Shown piece by piece: positions 30,469 to 40,283 of a stretch of DNA of 64,000 nucleotides (positions within the stretch are counted from its first letter, which is position 1; every line of letters starts with the position of its first letter). The notes under the pieces are model-generated. The model did no database searches. It saw nothing but the letters and a program-made list of their open reading frames with translations, and was not told where the DNA came from. This DNA comes from Candidatus Woesearchaeota archaeon (GTDB taxonomy: Archaea; Nanobdellota; Nanobdellia; Woesearchaeales; GW2011-AR4): assembly GCA_016181305.1 (NCBI GenBank), contig JACOZN010000010.1:1-64000 (forward strand), written 5' to 3'. Both the position numbers and the translations under genes were made by a program.

Positions 30469-31944
30469 ATGGAAATGACACAGCAAAAAGGATTTCCGGT
30501 AACAGACGCTTATGACTCGATGTTCGGAAGCGAGGCTAAGGAAGAGGAGCATTTTTTGCCGCATATACTTCCATTGAGCCTGAACAAGCAGCTAATCCAT
30601 TCAGTGATGGAAAAGGCAGGCAAGGGGAAAAAATGGGTGCTTGCCTTTGTCATAGGGACAAAGCCATGCTTCTACAAATTCTATGGCTCGATTGTGGCTG
30701 CGAACAAGGCAGGAATACCAAATTTCATAATCAACTCCAACCAGCATTATGATGATGTGCTTACAAGGGGCTTGACAGAATTCAATCTGCAGAATCATGT
30801 TGCATGCAACCTTGCAATAAGGGGCGACCTGGCGCAAAAGTCCGCTGAATTGATGATGAAGGTAAGCTGGCTTGCAAGGCACCTGAAAAAAAACTGGCCT
30901 GGGGTTACAGTTGTGCCTGTTGTTTTGGGCGACACGATAATGACTGCGATTGTGCCTGCTGCATGGATGTTCTCAAGGGTTGAAAAAGCAATACAGGTTG
31001 AAGCAGGGCTGAGGTCAATGGCTCCTGAAGTCATGAAGCGCTACAAAAATGTCGACATTCAGACTTTTATAGACCAGCAGTTTTACGGCAAGTGGCTTTT
31101 GCTGAGGAACGAGCCTTTCCCCGAGCAGTGGGATACCTACACTTCTGCTGCAGGCTCTGAATTTTTATTTGCGCCTGTAAGCCTCAACAGGGAGCATTTA
31201 ATCAGGGAAGGCTATCCTGAAAGCAGCATATGGGTTGTCGGGGGAGTTGTAGTGGATGCGCTTGAGCTGAAAAGAAAGGAAAAAGCAGAGAAAAGCGTTT
31301 TTGATGTTTTTCCGCAGCTTGAAAAGGGAAAATGGATTAGGGTGGATATACACCGAAGGGAAAATCTGACTCCGACAAGGTTCAAAGCCATAATAGGCGC
31401 TGTGCAGGAGCTTGTAAAAAAGGGCTATAATGTGAATTTCATAGAGATGAGCGCCACAAGAAACGCCCTTGACTACTACAAGATGAGGGATTTGATAAAC
31501 AGGCTGAAAAAGCAAAAAAATTTCCTGCATACAAACGTGTGGCCCGAGTACTCAAATGTTGTGGAGTTTTTCGAGTCAAAAAACTGCATGGCTGCATTGA
31601 CAGACTCTGGCGGCGTGCAGGAGGAGCTTAACCTGATTGGGAAACCGTGCCTAACATGCAGGATAAGCACAGACAGGCCTGAGACGGTGTTTGATACCAA
31701 AAGCAACATTCTTGTCCCGCCAATAAGCAGCGATTACATATTGAAGCTGATAACCCACATAGCAAAAGATGAAAGCTTGCTCAAGAAAATGGCAAATGCG
31801 AAAAGGCTTTACGGCTCCAATGTGGGCGGCAAGATAATGCTCGTTCTCTCAAAGCTGATGGCGAAAGGGGAAAGGCCTTTCAAATGGTCGCATGAGGCGC
31901 TGGGGTTATGGAAAGAAAAGGACAAGGGTGTGGAATATCTCTAA
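30469..31944 (+). CDS. UDP-N-acetylglucosamine 2-epimerase homologue, enlarged
   Basis: A 491-residue protein of the WecB family (about 370 residues is usual). Conserved sites are VIGTKPCFYK, NSNQHYDD, VLGDTIMTA (catalytic Asp), VEAGLRS (catalytic Glu), HRRENLT (catalytic His) and TDSGGVQEEL with RPET near the UDP site. The extra length comes from about 50 N-terminal residues and an insertion after VEAGLRS (residues about 190-235) that replaces the usual P-E-E-x-N-R segment with PEQWDTYTSA. It probably interconverts UDP-HexNAc epimers, but the altered loop suggests a different substrate or hydrolysing variant. The next gene overlaps by 53 bases. Confidence 0.8.
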   Translation: MEMTQQKGFPVTDAYDSMFGSEAKEEEHFLPHILPLSLNKQLIHSVMEKAGKGKKWVLAFVIGTKPCFYKFYGSIVAANKAGIPNFIINSNQHYDDVLTRGLTEFNLQNHVACNLAIRGDLAQKSAELMMKVSWLARHLKKNWPGVTVVPVVLGDTIMTAIVPAAWMFSRVEKAIQVEAGLRSMAPEVMKRYKNVDIQTFIDQQFYGKWLLLRNEPFPEQWDTYTSAAGSEFLFAPVSLNREHLIREGYPESSIWVVGGVVVDALELKRKEKAEKSVFDVFPQLEKGKWIRVDIHRRENLTPTRFKAIIGAVQELVKKGYNVNFIEMSATRNALDYYKMRDLINRLKKQKNFLHTNVWPEYSNVVEFFESKNCMAALTDSGGVQEELNLIGKPCLTCRISTDRPETVFDTKSNILVPPISSDYILKLITHIAKDESLLKKMANAKRLYGSNVGGKIMLVLSKLMAKGERPFKWSHEALGLWKEKDKGVEYL

Positions 31945-34171
31945 GCTGAAGATTTTGCTCAAAGAGCACATATACATAATAATCCTGCTTTTATTGTCAG
32001 TCTTGTTTTTTTACAGCATTTTAAGCCACAACAGGATTCTGAACAACATACATTACATCAACGACATGACATTCCTGTCTTATAATGTCAGGGACTCGGT
32101 TTTCAGCCAAAAATCGCTGCATTTGTGGACTCCTTATTTTTACTCAGGGCAGCCTTTGATGGCTATACCGGAGAGCTATCTTTTTGACCTGAATTTCCTG
32201 TTCATTCTGATATTCAGGAACATATACCTTGCAATGAACCTTGCAGTGATATCATATTTTTTCCTTGCCGGACTGGGGATGTACTTATTGATTATAAGCT
32301 TCAAAAAAGGCAGCAGGGCTGCTTTCATCTCTGCATTGGTTTACATGCTCAACGGCTTCATGCATTCCTTTATAATTTCAGGGCATTTGAATATTCTTGA
32401 AAGCTATGCGCTCATCCCATTTGTATTTTTGTTTGTGTACAGGGCCGTCAAAAACGAGAAATGGCTTTCAGACTCCATAATAGCAGGATTGTTTTTTGCC
32501 ATGATGGTTCTTGCAGGAGGCATAATATTTTTTATTTACACCGGGTTTTTGATAGGAATTTTTTTGGCTTTCAGCATTGTAGGGAGAGGCTTCCTGAAAA
32601 GGCTGCTGAAGGTTTTTTTAATCGGGAGCGTGCTGCTGCTGGCATTGGTCGGGTTTGCCGCAATAAAATTGCTGCCGGCTTTGGAATTCGAAGGCATTTC
32701 AAACAGGAACGCCGGAGTTTCATACACGGAATACCTGGGCTATCCGGTCAAATTAGCTGACTCATGGCATGTGTTTGTCTCAAATATAGGCTTTGACGGG
32801 CTTTCAGGGGCGTTGGGGATTGCCGCGTTTATTCTGCTGGCTATGGGCATTTTTTCATATAGGAGCAAAAACGTCATTTTCTTCCTTATTGTGGTTGCTG
32901 TTTCCATAATGCTTGCCTCAGGCTCTTTTTTGGCTGAAATGTTCTACAACTATGTCCCCGGGTTTGGCAAGATGAGGCACATTGAAAGGGCCATGGTCCT
33001 TTTTGTCTTTTCAGCGTCAGTGCTTGCTGCATATGGCTTTGAGAATTTGAACACCAAATTAAGCAAAATTAAATTCAAGAATGCAGCTTATCTCTTTGTT
33101 GTCGCTTTAATAATTATCGAGCTTATTTCACTGCACAAAATGCCTTCTTCTGTCAAGGTTATAGACGCAAAAGACATCCCAATATTGGCGCATATAAGCA
33201 AGGACAAGGATTTCTACAGGACAATTAACATGGGGCTAAAGGAGATTATCGGCGCCGCAGGCTACAACTATAATGCGCAGCTTGGAATACCTGAAGCCAA
33301 GGGCGGCGGAGGCATATGGGTCAACGATTATGCCAGCTATCTGGCAGTTGCGCATCAGTACGCGCCGAGCAAGCTTTTGGGCATCTTGAACGTGAAATAC
33401 GCGATATCCGACAGGGAGCTTGACATTCCGAACTTCAAGCCTGCCGGGAAGTTTGCAGAATGCAGGGAATGCGCTGTGTGGAACGCATTCGGGCCTTACC
33501 TTTACGAGAACCTTGAATTATTGCCGAGGGCTTATTTTGTTGAGAACGCGATTTTGGTTGTCGGCAACAAGGATGCCTCAAGGCAGCTGATTTACTCCTT
33601 AATGCTTGACGGCAAATTCAACCCGAAAAATACTGCTGCAATGCAGGGAAAGGAAAGGATTGAAGGCTATGAAATTAATTTCTTAAAAAATTTTGATGTT
33701 GTTATATTAGCGCCGGGCTCTGTAAGCCAGGAAAGCGTTCCCATTCTCAGGGAGTATGCCCAAAATGGCGGCATTCTGCTGCCTGACATCTTAAGCGGAA
33801 AGAATGCTGTGTCGAGCGAGGAACTGGAAAATGCATTAAGCAAGCTGAAGGGAGGCTATGCAGAAGCCAAGATAACAAAATACTCAAACAATGAAGTAGA
33901 GGTTGATGCAAAAGGCAGGGGCTTCCTTGTATTAAGCGAGGTTTTTGCCCATTACCCCGGATGGAAGGCATTTGCAAATGGAAAGGAAATCGGGCTTTTG
34001 AAGGCGGATAATGCAATAACGGCTGTACTTCTCAACAATTATGATAGTATCATCTTCAAGTACAATCCAAAGTCTTTTAAGCTGGGAAAAGCCATCACTG
34101 CTGCAACAATAATCATTGTGCTGATTTATTTTATAGCAGCATTCTACCTAAAAAGGAAAAATGGACGATAA
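31892..34171 (+). CDS. YfhO-like polytopic membrane protein
   Basis: A 759-residue protein with about 12 helices in the first 420 residues, a C-terminal extracytoplasmic domain and a final helix (about 735-755). It matches the YfhO pattern: an acidic first loop (NDMTFLSYNVRDS), YVPGFGKMRHIERA before the last helices, and a beta-rich tail with EVFAHYPGWKAFANGKE. Bacterial YfhO acts in lipoteichoic acid glycosylation as a GT-C-type enzyme, so polyprenyl-linked sugar transfer is plausible here. The listed start overlaps the previous gene by 53 bases; a GTG at 31,928 would shorten this. The stop overlaps the next gene by 11 bases. Confidence 0.75.
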   Translation: MRRWGYGKKRTRVWNISKLKILLKEHIYIIILLLLSVLFFYSILSHNRILNNIHYINDMTFLSYNVRDSVFSQKSLHLWTPYFYSGQPLMAIPESYLFDLNFLFILIFRNIYLAMNLAVISYFFLAGLGMYLLIISFKKGSRAAFISALVYMLNGFMHSFIISGHLNILESYALIPFVFLFVYRAVKNEKWLSDSIIAGLFFAMMVLAGGIIFFIYTGFLIGIFLAFSIVGRGFLKRLLKVFLIGSVLLLALVGFAAIKLLPALEFEGISNRNAGVSYTEYLGYPVKLADSWHVFVSNIGFDGLSGALGIAAFILLAMGIFSYRSKNVIFFLIVVAVSIMLASGSFLAEMFYNYVPGFGKMRHIERAMVLFVFSASVLAAYGFENLNTKLSKIKFKNAAYLFVVALIIIELISLHKMPSSVKVIDAKDIPILAHISKDKDFYRTINMGLKEIIGAAGYNYNAQLGIPEAKGGGGIWVNDYASYLAVAHQYAPSKLLGILNVKYAISDRELDIPNFKPAGKFAECRECAVWNAFGPYLYENLELLPRAYFVENAILVVGNKDASRQLIYSLMLDGKFNPKNTAAMQGKERIEGYEINFLKNFDVVILAPGSVSQESVPILREYAQNGGILLPDILSGKNAVSSEELENALSKLKGGYAEAKITKYSNNEVEVDAKGRGFLVLSEVFAHYPGWKAFANGKEIGLLKADNAITAVLLNNYDSIIFKYNPKSFKLGKAITAATIIIVLIYFIAAFYLKRKNGR

Positions 34172-36140
34172 AAAATATGAGAGGATTGAAGCTATCGCAT
34201 TTGCGCTTGCACTCATTCCATTATTGGTTTATTCTGTCCATGTTACCGACTGGAAAAGCTCGTATCGCGAGATGTGGTATGTGTGCCTTGACTACATGGG
34301 GCAGGGCGCTTTGTACGGCGGGCAGCCGTTCTGCGAGCAGGGCGGTCCTTTTTTGTACCTGCCTCAGCTTATTTTCAAGAAGCTCTTTGGGAATTTCCAG
34401 ATTTTGACTGGTATAATGATTACAGCCCTGTATATAGCTGCTTTCTTTTTAATGACTAGGGTTTCAAAAAAAGAAACCGGAAAGCCAAACTACGCTTTTA
34501 TCGGGCTGCTTGTGCTGGCATGGCTTTACCCATGGAGCAGCTCCTACAACTACCCGTTTGGCGGCATGATTCTGTTTTTCGGATTTTATATTTTGTATTA
34601 TTCTGCCCTTAGATTTAAGGAGGTAACTGCAGGAATCCTGTTCGCAATTGCCGTTTATGTCAATATCGCAATGCTGATGCCCATACTGATAATAGCTGCG
34701 TTCTATGCGTTCAGAGTTGGCTTGGTAAAAATTGAAAGGAACGAATCAAAGAGCTTCAAAGTGTCAATAAGGTACAAAAAAATAGCCAATATTTTCATAA
34801 TATTCATTCCTGTTCTGCTGTTTTCAATCCTGTTCAGGCTGATGTATCCCAATATATTCAAGTACATAATATTCGCGCATCTTGAGGAGCCCGTACTTAC
34901 ATTCTGGCAGGCATTAAAGGACATGGTTCCTTTTGGATATGTAAACCAGTCTGTTTTCATAGTATATGTTGTGCTGGCTTTCTGCTTTCTTTTGTTCATC
35001 AGGACATTCAGCGTGATTCCTGTGCTTGGCGCACTTGAATTCTGGGTGCTGCTGAACGACCACCAGCATTTTGGCGGCCTGTATTTCGGCAGAAACCACT
35101 TCCTGACTTTCCTGTTTATTATACTTACTTTTGCAATACTCAAGGAGAAGGTGAAAAGGGCATCTTTTGAAAGAATTGCATTGTATTGCGGGCTGTTTCT
35201 TGTCATTGTGTATCCTGCGATAGTTCCACTGCCTTTTGCGCATGATTTCATAGGCAAAAAGCTTGATACCGGGATTTCAAACTTCCAGAAAGAGGTCGGA
35301 TATGGAATTAATTTTGTGCCAAAGCAGGATGGCAATATTCTTGCAGAGTATCCCGAGCTGCTTACAGGCTATGATTTTGATTTTGACATGGAAAGGCTTG
35401 ATGTTGCATCTGACACTGAATACAGGATAAACATAGACGAGTTTTCAGGGCCGAGGCTGGCAAAACTGGGCGTTACAAATTTAACAGGCTGGAGCGCCCT
35501 GAAGCTTGACGAAGCCAAGGCAAAGGCAAATGAGGAAAGGCTTGCTGAAATAAGAAGCCTGATGCATGTCAAGAACTACAGCATGATTGCCATTGGCCCA
35601 AGGTCAGGCGCCACTTTGATTGCACAGGCATTTGAGGGCATGCCTCCTGAGTTCAAGGGGCAGTACTGCAAATTGATTGCGCCCAATATGGAGCATCTGC
35701 CTGTAACAAGCATACATATTGCGACGATATACCTAAAAGACATAAAAGACTGCCAGACAACATTTGTCAGAATGGTTGACTACTATGGCAGGATATTTGA
35801 CAGGATATGCAAAAAAAGCAGGTTTGCAGCCAATAATGTTGTCAATATAATCTTAGGGGCTGTCGGAAGGCAGAAAAATTGCGATAAAGGGGGCAATTTT
35901 GTCGATAATTTTAACCACATTGCTTTCTTTCCCGAGCATCTGGCTTTTATTTTTGGAGCAATGGCTTTGTTTTTGATTTTGTACATTCCTGCCCTTAAGA
36001 AGCACAATAAATTCACCAAAAAATCGCGCATGATTTATTATATTATTATCATTGCGATGGTTGCTATTGCGGCTTATCTCGTGATGAAGTCATACTCTGA
36101 TTACAGGGAGTTTTTGGGGATTGTGGGGAGCGTGAGGTGA
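34161..36140 (+). CDS. Polytopic membrane protein, GT-C-like
   Basis: A 659-residue protein with about 9-10 helices in residues 10-360, a soluble region (about 370-590) and two helices at the end (about 594-612 and 628-648). The first loop holds acidic residues (VTDWKSSYREMWYVCLDY) as in GT-C enzymes, then GGPFLYLPQL. The family is not firmly recognised. It overlaps the YfhO-like gene by 11 bases and follows an epimerase homologue, so a role in external glycan assembly is the natural guess. Confidence 0.65.
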   Translation: MDDKKYERIEAIAFALALIPLLVYSVHVTDWKSSYREMWYVCLDYMGQGALYGGQPFCEQGGPFLYLPQLIFKKLFGNFQILTGIMITALYIAAFFLMTRVSKKETGKPNYAFIGLLVLAWLYPWSSSYNYPFGGMILFFGFYILYYSALRFKEVTAGILFAIAVYVNIAMLMPILIIAAFYAFRVGLVKIERNESKSFKVSIRYKKIANIFIIFIPVLLFSILFRLMYPNIFKYIIFAHLEEPVLTFWQALKDMVPFGYVNQSVFIVYVVLAFCFLLFIRTFSVIPVLGALEFWVLLNDHQHFGGLYFGRNHFLTFLFIILTFAILKEKVKRASFERIALYCGLFLVIVYPAIVPLPFAHDFIGKKLDTGISNFQKEVGYGINFVPKQDGNILAEYPELLTGYDFDFDMERLDVASDTEYRINIDEFSGPRLAKLGVTNLTGWSALKLDEAKAKANEERLAEIRSLMHVKNYSMIAIGPRSGATLIAQAFEGMPPEFKGQYCKLIAPNMEHLPVTSIHIATIYLKDIKDCQTTFVRMVDYYGRIFDRICKKSRFAANNVVNIILGAVGRQKNCDKGGNFVDNFNHIAFFPEHLAFIFGAMALFLILYIPALKKHNKFTKKSRMIYYIIIIAMVAIAAYLVMKSYSDYREFLGIVGSVR

Positions 36141-36211
36141 ATTTATCATATAGCAAAATTTAAATATTGCTCGAAAAAGCCTCACTTAATTGATTTTCAA
36201 GGGGTGCTGAA

Positions 36212-37249
36212 ATGAATGTCTTGATAACAGGCGGATGCGGCTTTATAGGCTTCAACCTGTCAATGTTCCTGAAAAAGAAGGGATTCAATGTCATTGCAAT
36301 GGACAATCTTGTAAGAAGGGGCACTGAGATTTCCAGAGCCGTGCTTGAAGACAACGGAGTGGAGTTTGTGCATGGCGATGTAAGGAACAATGAAGACTTC
36401 AGCAATGTTGACAGGAAGATAGACTTGATATTGAACACTGCGGCAGAGCCCTCTGCAATCGAAGGCTACAAAAACCCTTATTTTGACTTCACCAACAATT
36501 CGCTGTCAGTCATCAACATACTTGAGCTTGCGCGAAAGAACAAGATAAAGATAATCCAGTGGAGCACGAACAAGGTTTACTCAGGCGACAAGATAAATGC
36601 CATAAAGACAAAAGAGCTTGGAACAAGGTTTGAGTATGATGACGAGCTTTACAAAAACGGCATTGACGAAAGCTTTCCTATTGACGGTAATGACCATTCC
36701 ATCTATGGCCTGACGAAGCTGACAGCTGACTTGTTCTGCCAGGAATATGCAAACGCATTCAACCTGAACATCATTGTGAACAGATTCAGCTGCCTTGGGG
36801 GAGAATGGCAGTGGGGCCTGCCGAAGCAGGGATGGTTCAGCTGGTGGCCTATTGCATTTGCCTACAAGTTTCCGATAACTTACATAGGGTGGAAGGGCAA
36901 GCAGCTGAGAGACGTGCTTTACATAAAGGACATCTGCGAGCTTGTAATGAAGCAGATAGACAGTATTGATGATTTTAAGGGGGATGTTTTCAATGTCGGC
37001 GGGGGAGTGAAAAACACAATGTCGCTGATTGAAGCTACGAATTACCTTGAAAAAAAGCTCGGCTCAAAGCCCGCCATAAAAACAGAGCAAACACCGAGAA
37101 GGGCTGACCAGTGCGTTTATGTAAGCGACATAAGAAAGGTTTCAAAGACATTCAACTGGCAGCCAAAAGTGAGTCCTGAAGCAGCGTTGGACAGCATCCT
37201 GAAATGGGTGATGGAAAACAGGCAAATGCTTGACAAGGTTTACAAGTAA
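36212..37249 (+). CDS. NAD-dependent SDR epimerase, CDP-paratose 2-epimerase-like
   Basis: A 345-residue extended SDR: ITGGCGFIGFN for NAD binding, MDNLVRRGTE (which in this family recognises the cofactor ribose), NTAAEPSAIEGY, the catalytic YGLTKL (Tyr-x-x-x-Lys), then CLGGEWQWG and KQLRDVLYIKD. The AAEPS and GGEWQWG phrases fit CDP-tyvelose/paratose 2-epimerases more than GalE. It would interconvert C2 epimers of a nucleotide deoxysugar, but no CDP-sugar deoxygenation genes are nearby, so the substrate is open. TATA at about 36,158-36,170 and an SD-like AAGGGGTG just before the ATG. Confidence 0.8.
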   Translation: MNVLITGGCGFIGFNLSMFLKKKGFNVIAMDNLVRRGTEISRAVLEDNGVEFVHGDVRNNEDFSNVDRKIDLILNTAAEPSAIEGYKNPYFDFTNNSLSVINILELARKNKIKIIQWSTNKVYSGDKINAIKTKELGTRFEYDDELYKNGIDESFPIDGNDHSIYGLTKLTADLFCQEYANAFNLNIIVNRFSCLGGEWQWGLPKQGWFSWWPIAFAYKFPITYIGWKGKQLRDVLYIKDICELVMKQIDSIDDFKGDVFNVGGGVKNTMSLIEATNYLEKKLGSKPAIKTEQTPRRADQCVYVSDIRKVSKTFNWQPKVSPEAALDSILKWVMENRQMLDKVYK

Positions 37250-37260
37250 AGGTTTCTATT

Positions 37261-37977
37261 ATGAGGCATAGCTTATCTGTCATAGTCGCGTGTTACAACG
37301 AGGAAAAAAACATAGCCCGCACTTTGAAAAGGATAAGCAAGATAGTCCCTTACGCCGAGATTATTGCAGTTGACGACGGCAGCGCTGACAGCACTTCCGA
37401 AGCTGCAAAAAAGGCAGGCATAAAAAATCTCAAAGTTGTATGGTACAGGCAGAACATGGGCAAGGGCTATGCAATAAGAAAAGGGGTTGATGCTGCAAAA
37501 GGGGCTGTGCAGGCGCAGGTTGACGCTGACTCGCAGTTTCCGCCTGAGGAGCTGCCAAGGCTGATAAAGCCGATTCTTGATGATAATGCCGATGTTGTCT
37601 TTGCATCGAGGTTTGTTAAGGGGAGCACTATACAGAAAGGCTCGCTGACAAAAATGAGGAGGCTGGCTAATTTTGTAGTCTCGGGGTTTACGTCAATTTT
37701 GGCTGGAAAAAGGTTTACAGACGTCAATGCAGGGTTCAAGGCATGGAAAACCAGTGCAATAAGGGACATTGATTTTCGGTGCAGGCATTTTGCATACGAG
37801 CCTGAAATTGCGATAAAGGGCATTGACAAAGGCTACAGGTTTGTCGAAGTGCCTGTCAATTACAAGGGAAGGCAGAAGGGCATCAGCAACGTTAAACTTT
37901 TAAGGGACGGGATAATCATACCATTGTATTTATTAAGGCTGAAATTATCGCTTGTGAAAAAAAGGATTTTTGGCTGA
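37261..37977 (+). CDS. GT2 glycosyltransferase
   Basis: A 238-residue GT-A enzyme: VIVACYNEEKNI, AVDDGSADST, QNMGKGYAIRKGV, metal site VDADSQFPPEEL, then DVNAGFKAWKTSAI and PVNYKGRQKGISNVKL. It resembles polyprenyl-phosphate-sugar synthases without a membrane domain. It follows the epimerase by 11 bases and precedes a GT-C-like gene by one, so the three may act in sequence: epimerise, charge the lipid, transfer outside (inference). Confidence 0.85.
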   Translation: MRHSLSVIVACYNEEKNIARTLKRISKIVPYAEIIAVDDGSADSTSEAAKKAGIKNLKVVWYRQNMGKGYAIRKGVDAAKGAVQAQVDADSQFPPEELPRLIKPILDDNADVVFASRFVKGSTIQKGSLTKMRRLANFVVSGFTSILAGKRFTDVNAGFKAWKTSAIRDIDFRCRHFAYEPEIAIKGIDKGYRFVEVPVNYKGRQKGISNVKLLRDGIIIPLYLLRLKLSLVKKRIFG

Positions 37978-37978
37978 C

Positions 37979-39619
37979 ATGAAGCTTTCAGGCTTGCTGG
38001 AAAACGCATATTTGATCCTGGTATTCTCAGTCTTATTGCTCATCGGCAATGCAAATTTATGGAATCACCAGCTGTCGCATGATTTTCCTTATGGATACCT
38101 TGCGTCTGACGCGTTCCAGCACCAGATCAGGGCTGACGCAATAAAGGACGCAGGCAATTTCAGATACGAGGCAAGCTACATATCGCATGGCTTTGAGAAC
38201 GCAGTCGGAAGATACCCCCCGGTCATTTATCATCTGGCTGTAATGTTTTCATATCTGTCAGGGCTGCAGGTTTATGATGCAATATACTTCATTGTTTTTC
38301 TTTTTGCGTCCTTAGCTGCAATGCTTATGTATATCATAATTAGAGGCGCTAATAAGAACGCTGCATTGATTGCCCTTCCAATGTCATTGCTGATATTCGC
38401 AAACCCAAACTACCTTGGCTTTGCATGGGGGCACTGGCCTTCAATACTCGGGCAGTTTTTCCTCATAGCCCTCTTCTGGGGCATTCACAGGATTGGCATA
38501 GAAAAATCATTTCTGCTCATCGGGATTTTTTTAAGCGCTATAATCATGACTCATACCTCTGAGATTGTCTTTGCAGGGTTTTTCATTCTTGCTGTTATGG
38601 CGGCAAATTTTCTGCTTAAAAAATTCAATGCCAAGGACATAAAAAAATTGGCATTTGCCGGGATTTTAGCATTGATATTAACAGCCTATTATCTGATAAT
38701 TTTCCTAAACAGCTGGTTTGTTGTACAGCCGTACCAGTTCAGCGTAAAGCCAGTATGGGAGGGCAACCCGGGATTTTACCTTGCAGATTTCAAGATTTTG
38801 CTGGTGTTCATCCTGATTGGGCTGCTGCTTTTTTTTGCCACAATTAAAAACACCAATGCTGCTTTTCTGGCAGGCATAAGCATGCTGGTGATGGGCTACG
38901 GCAACTATTTCGGGTTTGACTGGAGGGCTTTCCAATTGAGGTTTTTATGGCCGATTTATCTCTCTGTATTTTTTGGATTTGCTGTCTATTATATTTTGAA
39001 ATTTTTCATAAAGAACTGGAATCTTATTTATTCAATCCTGGCAAGTGCGGTTTTTCTGGCGCTTTTATTGGGCTTGGTTAATGTTCCTTTTATTCCACAT
39101 TACCAGAAGCTTGAAACTCGGGGCATAATGGATGGATTTCATTGGCAGGCTTTAAGGTGGCTGAGCGAGAATACCCCAAGCAGTGCAAAGATTTATTTCT
39201 TTTACGGCGACATCTACAGCCAGGATGCCCTGCTGAGGAACTCCAAAAGGGTGCATTCTCAGGTTGACCCCAATGATTTTGTAAATGCAATAAACAGCAG
39301 GAAGGTTATGAGGCAGTATGCAACAGAGCTGCCTGGAGACGGAGGGGGGGGCATTGCCTACAGAAAGTCATTTTTATCATTCGGGCTTTATAACAACGAG
39401 GTGCCTGAAGACTATTTTTGGGGAAAAAAGGACATATGCCGGTTTGACTATTTTGTTTTTGACAAAGCGTCAAATCAGCAGGCGCTGGCGCAGTATAATT
39501 TAATTATAGCAAAAAAACTGGTGGAAAAAAAATCCGAGCCGGTTTTTGAAAATCAGATTGTTGCCATATTGAAAAACAACAAAGTAGGAGGCGACTGCAT
39601 TGAGGAAGGAAACTTTTGA
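37979..39619 (+). CDS. GT-C-like polytopic membrane protein (module 1, large)
   Basis: A 546-residue protein from the ATG at 37,979, one base after the preceding stop. It has about 10-11 helices and a soluble C-terminal tail. The first loop has ASDAFQHQIRAD and GRYPPVIYHL, and a later loop has AWGHWPSILGQ. The family is not named by me, but acidic loop 1, the P-P motif and the W-G-x-W-P motif are shared with the oppositely oriented gene at 40,280-41,830. It is followed immediately by a small four-helix protein, as is its mirror partner. Confidence 0.7.
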   Translation: MKLSGLLENAYLILVFSVLLLIGNANLWNHQLSHDFPYGYLASDAFQHQIRADAIKDAGNFRYEASYISHGFENAVGRYPPVIYHLAVMFSYLSGLQVYDAIYFIVFLFASLAAMLMYIIIRGANKNAALIALPMSLLIFANPNYLGFAWGHWPSILGQFFLIALFWGIHRIGIEKSFLLIGIFLSAIIMTHTSEIVFAGFFILAVMAANFLLKKFNAKDIKKLAFAGILALILTAYYLIIFLNSWFVVQPYQFSVKPVWEGNPGFYLADFKILLVFILIGLLLFFATIKNTNAAFLAGISMLVMGYGNYFGFDWRAFQLRFLWPIYLSVFFGFAVYYILKFFIKNWNLIYSILASAVFLALLLGLVNVPFIPHYQKLETRGIMDGFHWQALRWLSENTPSSAKIYFFYGDIYSQDALLRNSKRVHSQVDPNDFVNAINSRKVMRQYATELPGDGGGGIAYRKSFLSFGLYNNEVPEDYFWGKKDICRFDYFVFDKASNQQALAQYNLIIAKKLVEKKSEPVFENQIVAILKNNKVGGDCIEEGNF

Positions 39620-39620
39620 A

Positions 39621-39959
39621 ATGATGAGAAAGGAATTGGCTAAACTGGGAATTTTATTTCTGCTGTTTATTTTAATATTCAAGATAATATACTTCAATGA
39701 GAGTTTTTTTGTTGTGTTCAGGGCAGTGATTGCAATTTTCTGGATGTTTGCATTGCCCGGCTATTTCCTAATGCTTTACTGGCATGAGAAGCTTGAGTTT
39801 CTGGAGAGATTGATTGCCGGGATTGCATTAAGCGCTGCAGTGATTGGAATCAGCAGCTATTATGCTGGTTTGATAGGGCTAAATATAAAATACCATACGA
39901 TAATTCTGCCTGCTGTGTTGATAGTTTTAGGAATAATCATCAATTTTAGGAAGCAGTAG
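39621..39959 (+). CDS. Small four-helix membrane protein, DUF1616-like (module 1, small)
   Basis: A 112-residue protein with four hydrophobic helices. The ATG at 39,621 is one base after the preceding stop; an upstream TTG would overlap. The phrase MFALPGYFLMLYWHEKLEFLERLIAGIALS resembles the helix-P-G-Y-helix-E-R start of DUF1616 proteins. It is homologous in layout to the convergent protein at 39,963-40,283 (FILPAYLILNNFDLSAQEKIVFAFF). It may be a helper subunit for the large GT-C-like partner. Confidence 0.6.
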   Translation: MMRKELAKLGILFLLFILIFKIIYFNESFFVVFRAVIAIFWMFALPGYFLMLYWHEKLEFLERLIAGIALSAAVIGISSYYAGLIGLNIKYHTIILPAVLIVLGIIINFRKQ

Positions 39960-39962
39960 AAT

Positions 39963-40283
39963 TTAACTTTTTTTCATGTATTTCTTAGCCATGAAAGCAA
40001 TTACAATCAATAAAATGAAGGTTATTGCTATTGCAGCCCTCAATGAAATTACCAAGCCAAGCAAATAAACAACTGACGGGAATATGCCGACGCCTATAAA
40101 GAAAGCAAAGACTATTTTTTCCTGCGCAGATAAATCAAAATTGTTTAGTATCAGATAAGCTGGCAGGATAAATAACAAAATTGTTCCTGCTATTGTCCTT
40201 AAGCCTGTTATTCCGAGGGCTGCAAAGAAGAATATTGCTGTTAAAGCCAAAATTATTGCCATGAATATTTTGTTTTCTTTCAT
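39963..40283 (-). CDS. Small four-helix membrane protein, DUF1616-like (module 2, small)
   Basis: A 106-residue hydrophobic protein, mirror counterpart of the one ending three bases away on the other strand. It has four helices, the phrase LFILPAYLILNNFDLS and an E-K pair after it. The C-terminus is basic (KKYMKKS). Its start overlaps the stop of the large upstream gene by four bases, indicating translational coupling of the pair. Confidence 0.6.
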   Translation of the reverse strand: MKENKIFMAIILALTAIFFFAALGITGLRTIAGTILLFILPAYLILNNFDLSAQEKIVFAFFIGVGIFPSVVYLLGLVISLRAAIAITFILLIVIAFMAKKYMKKS

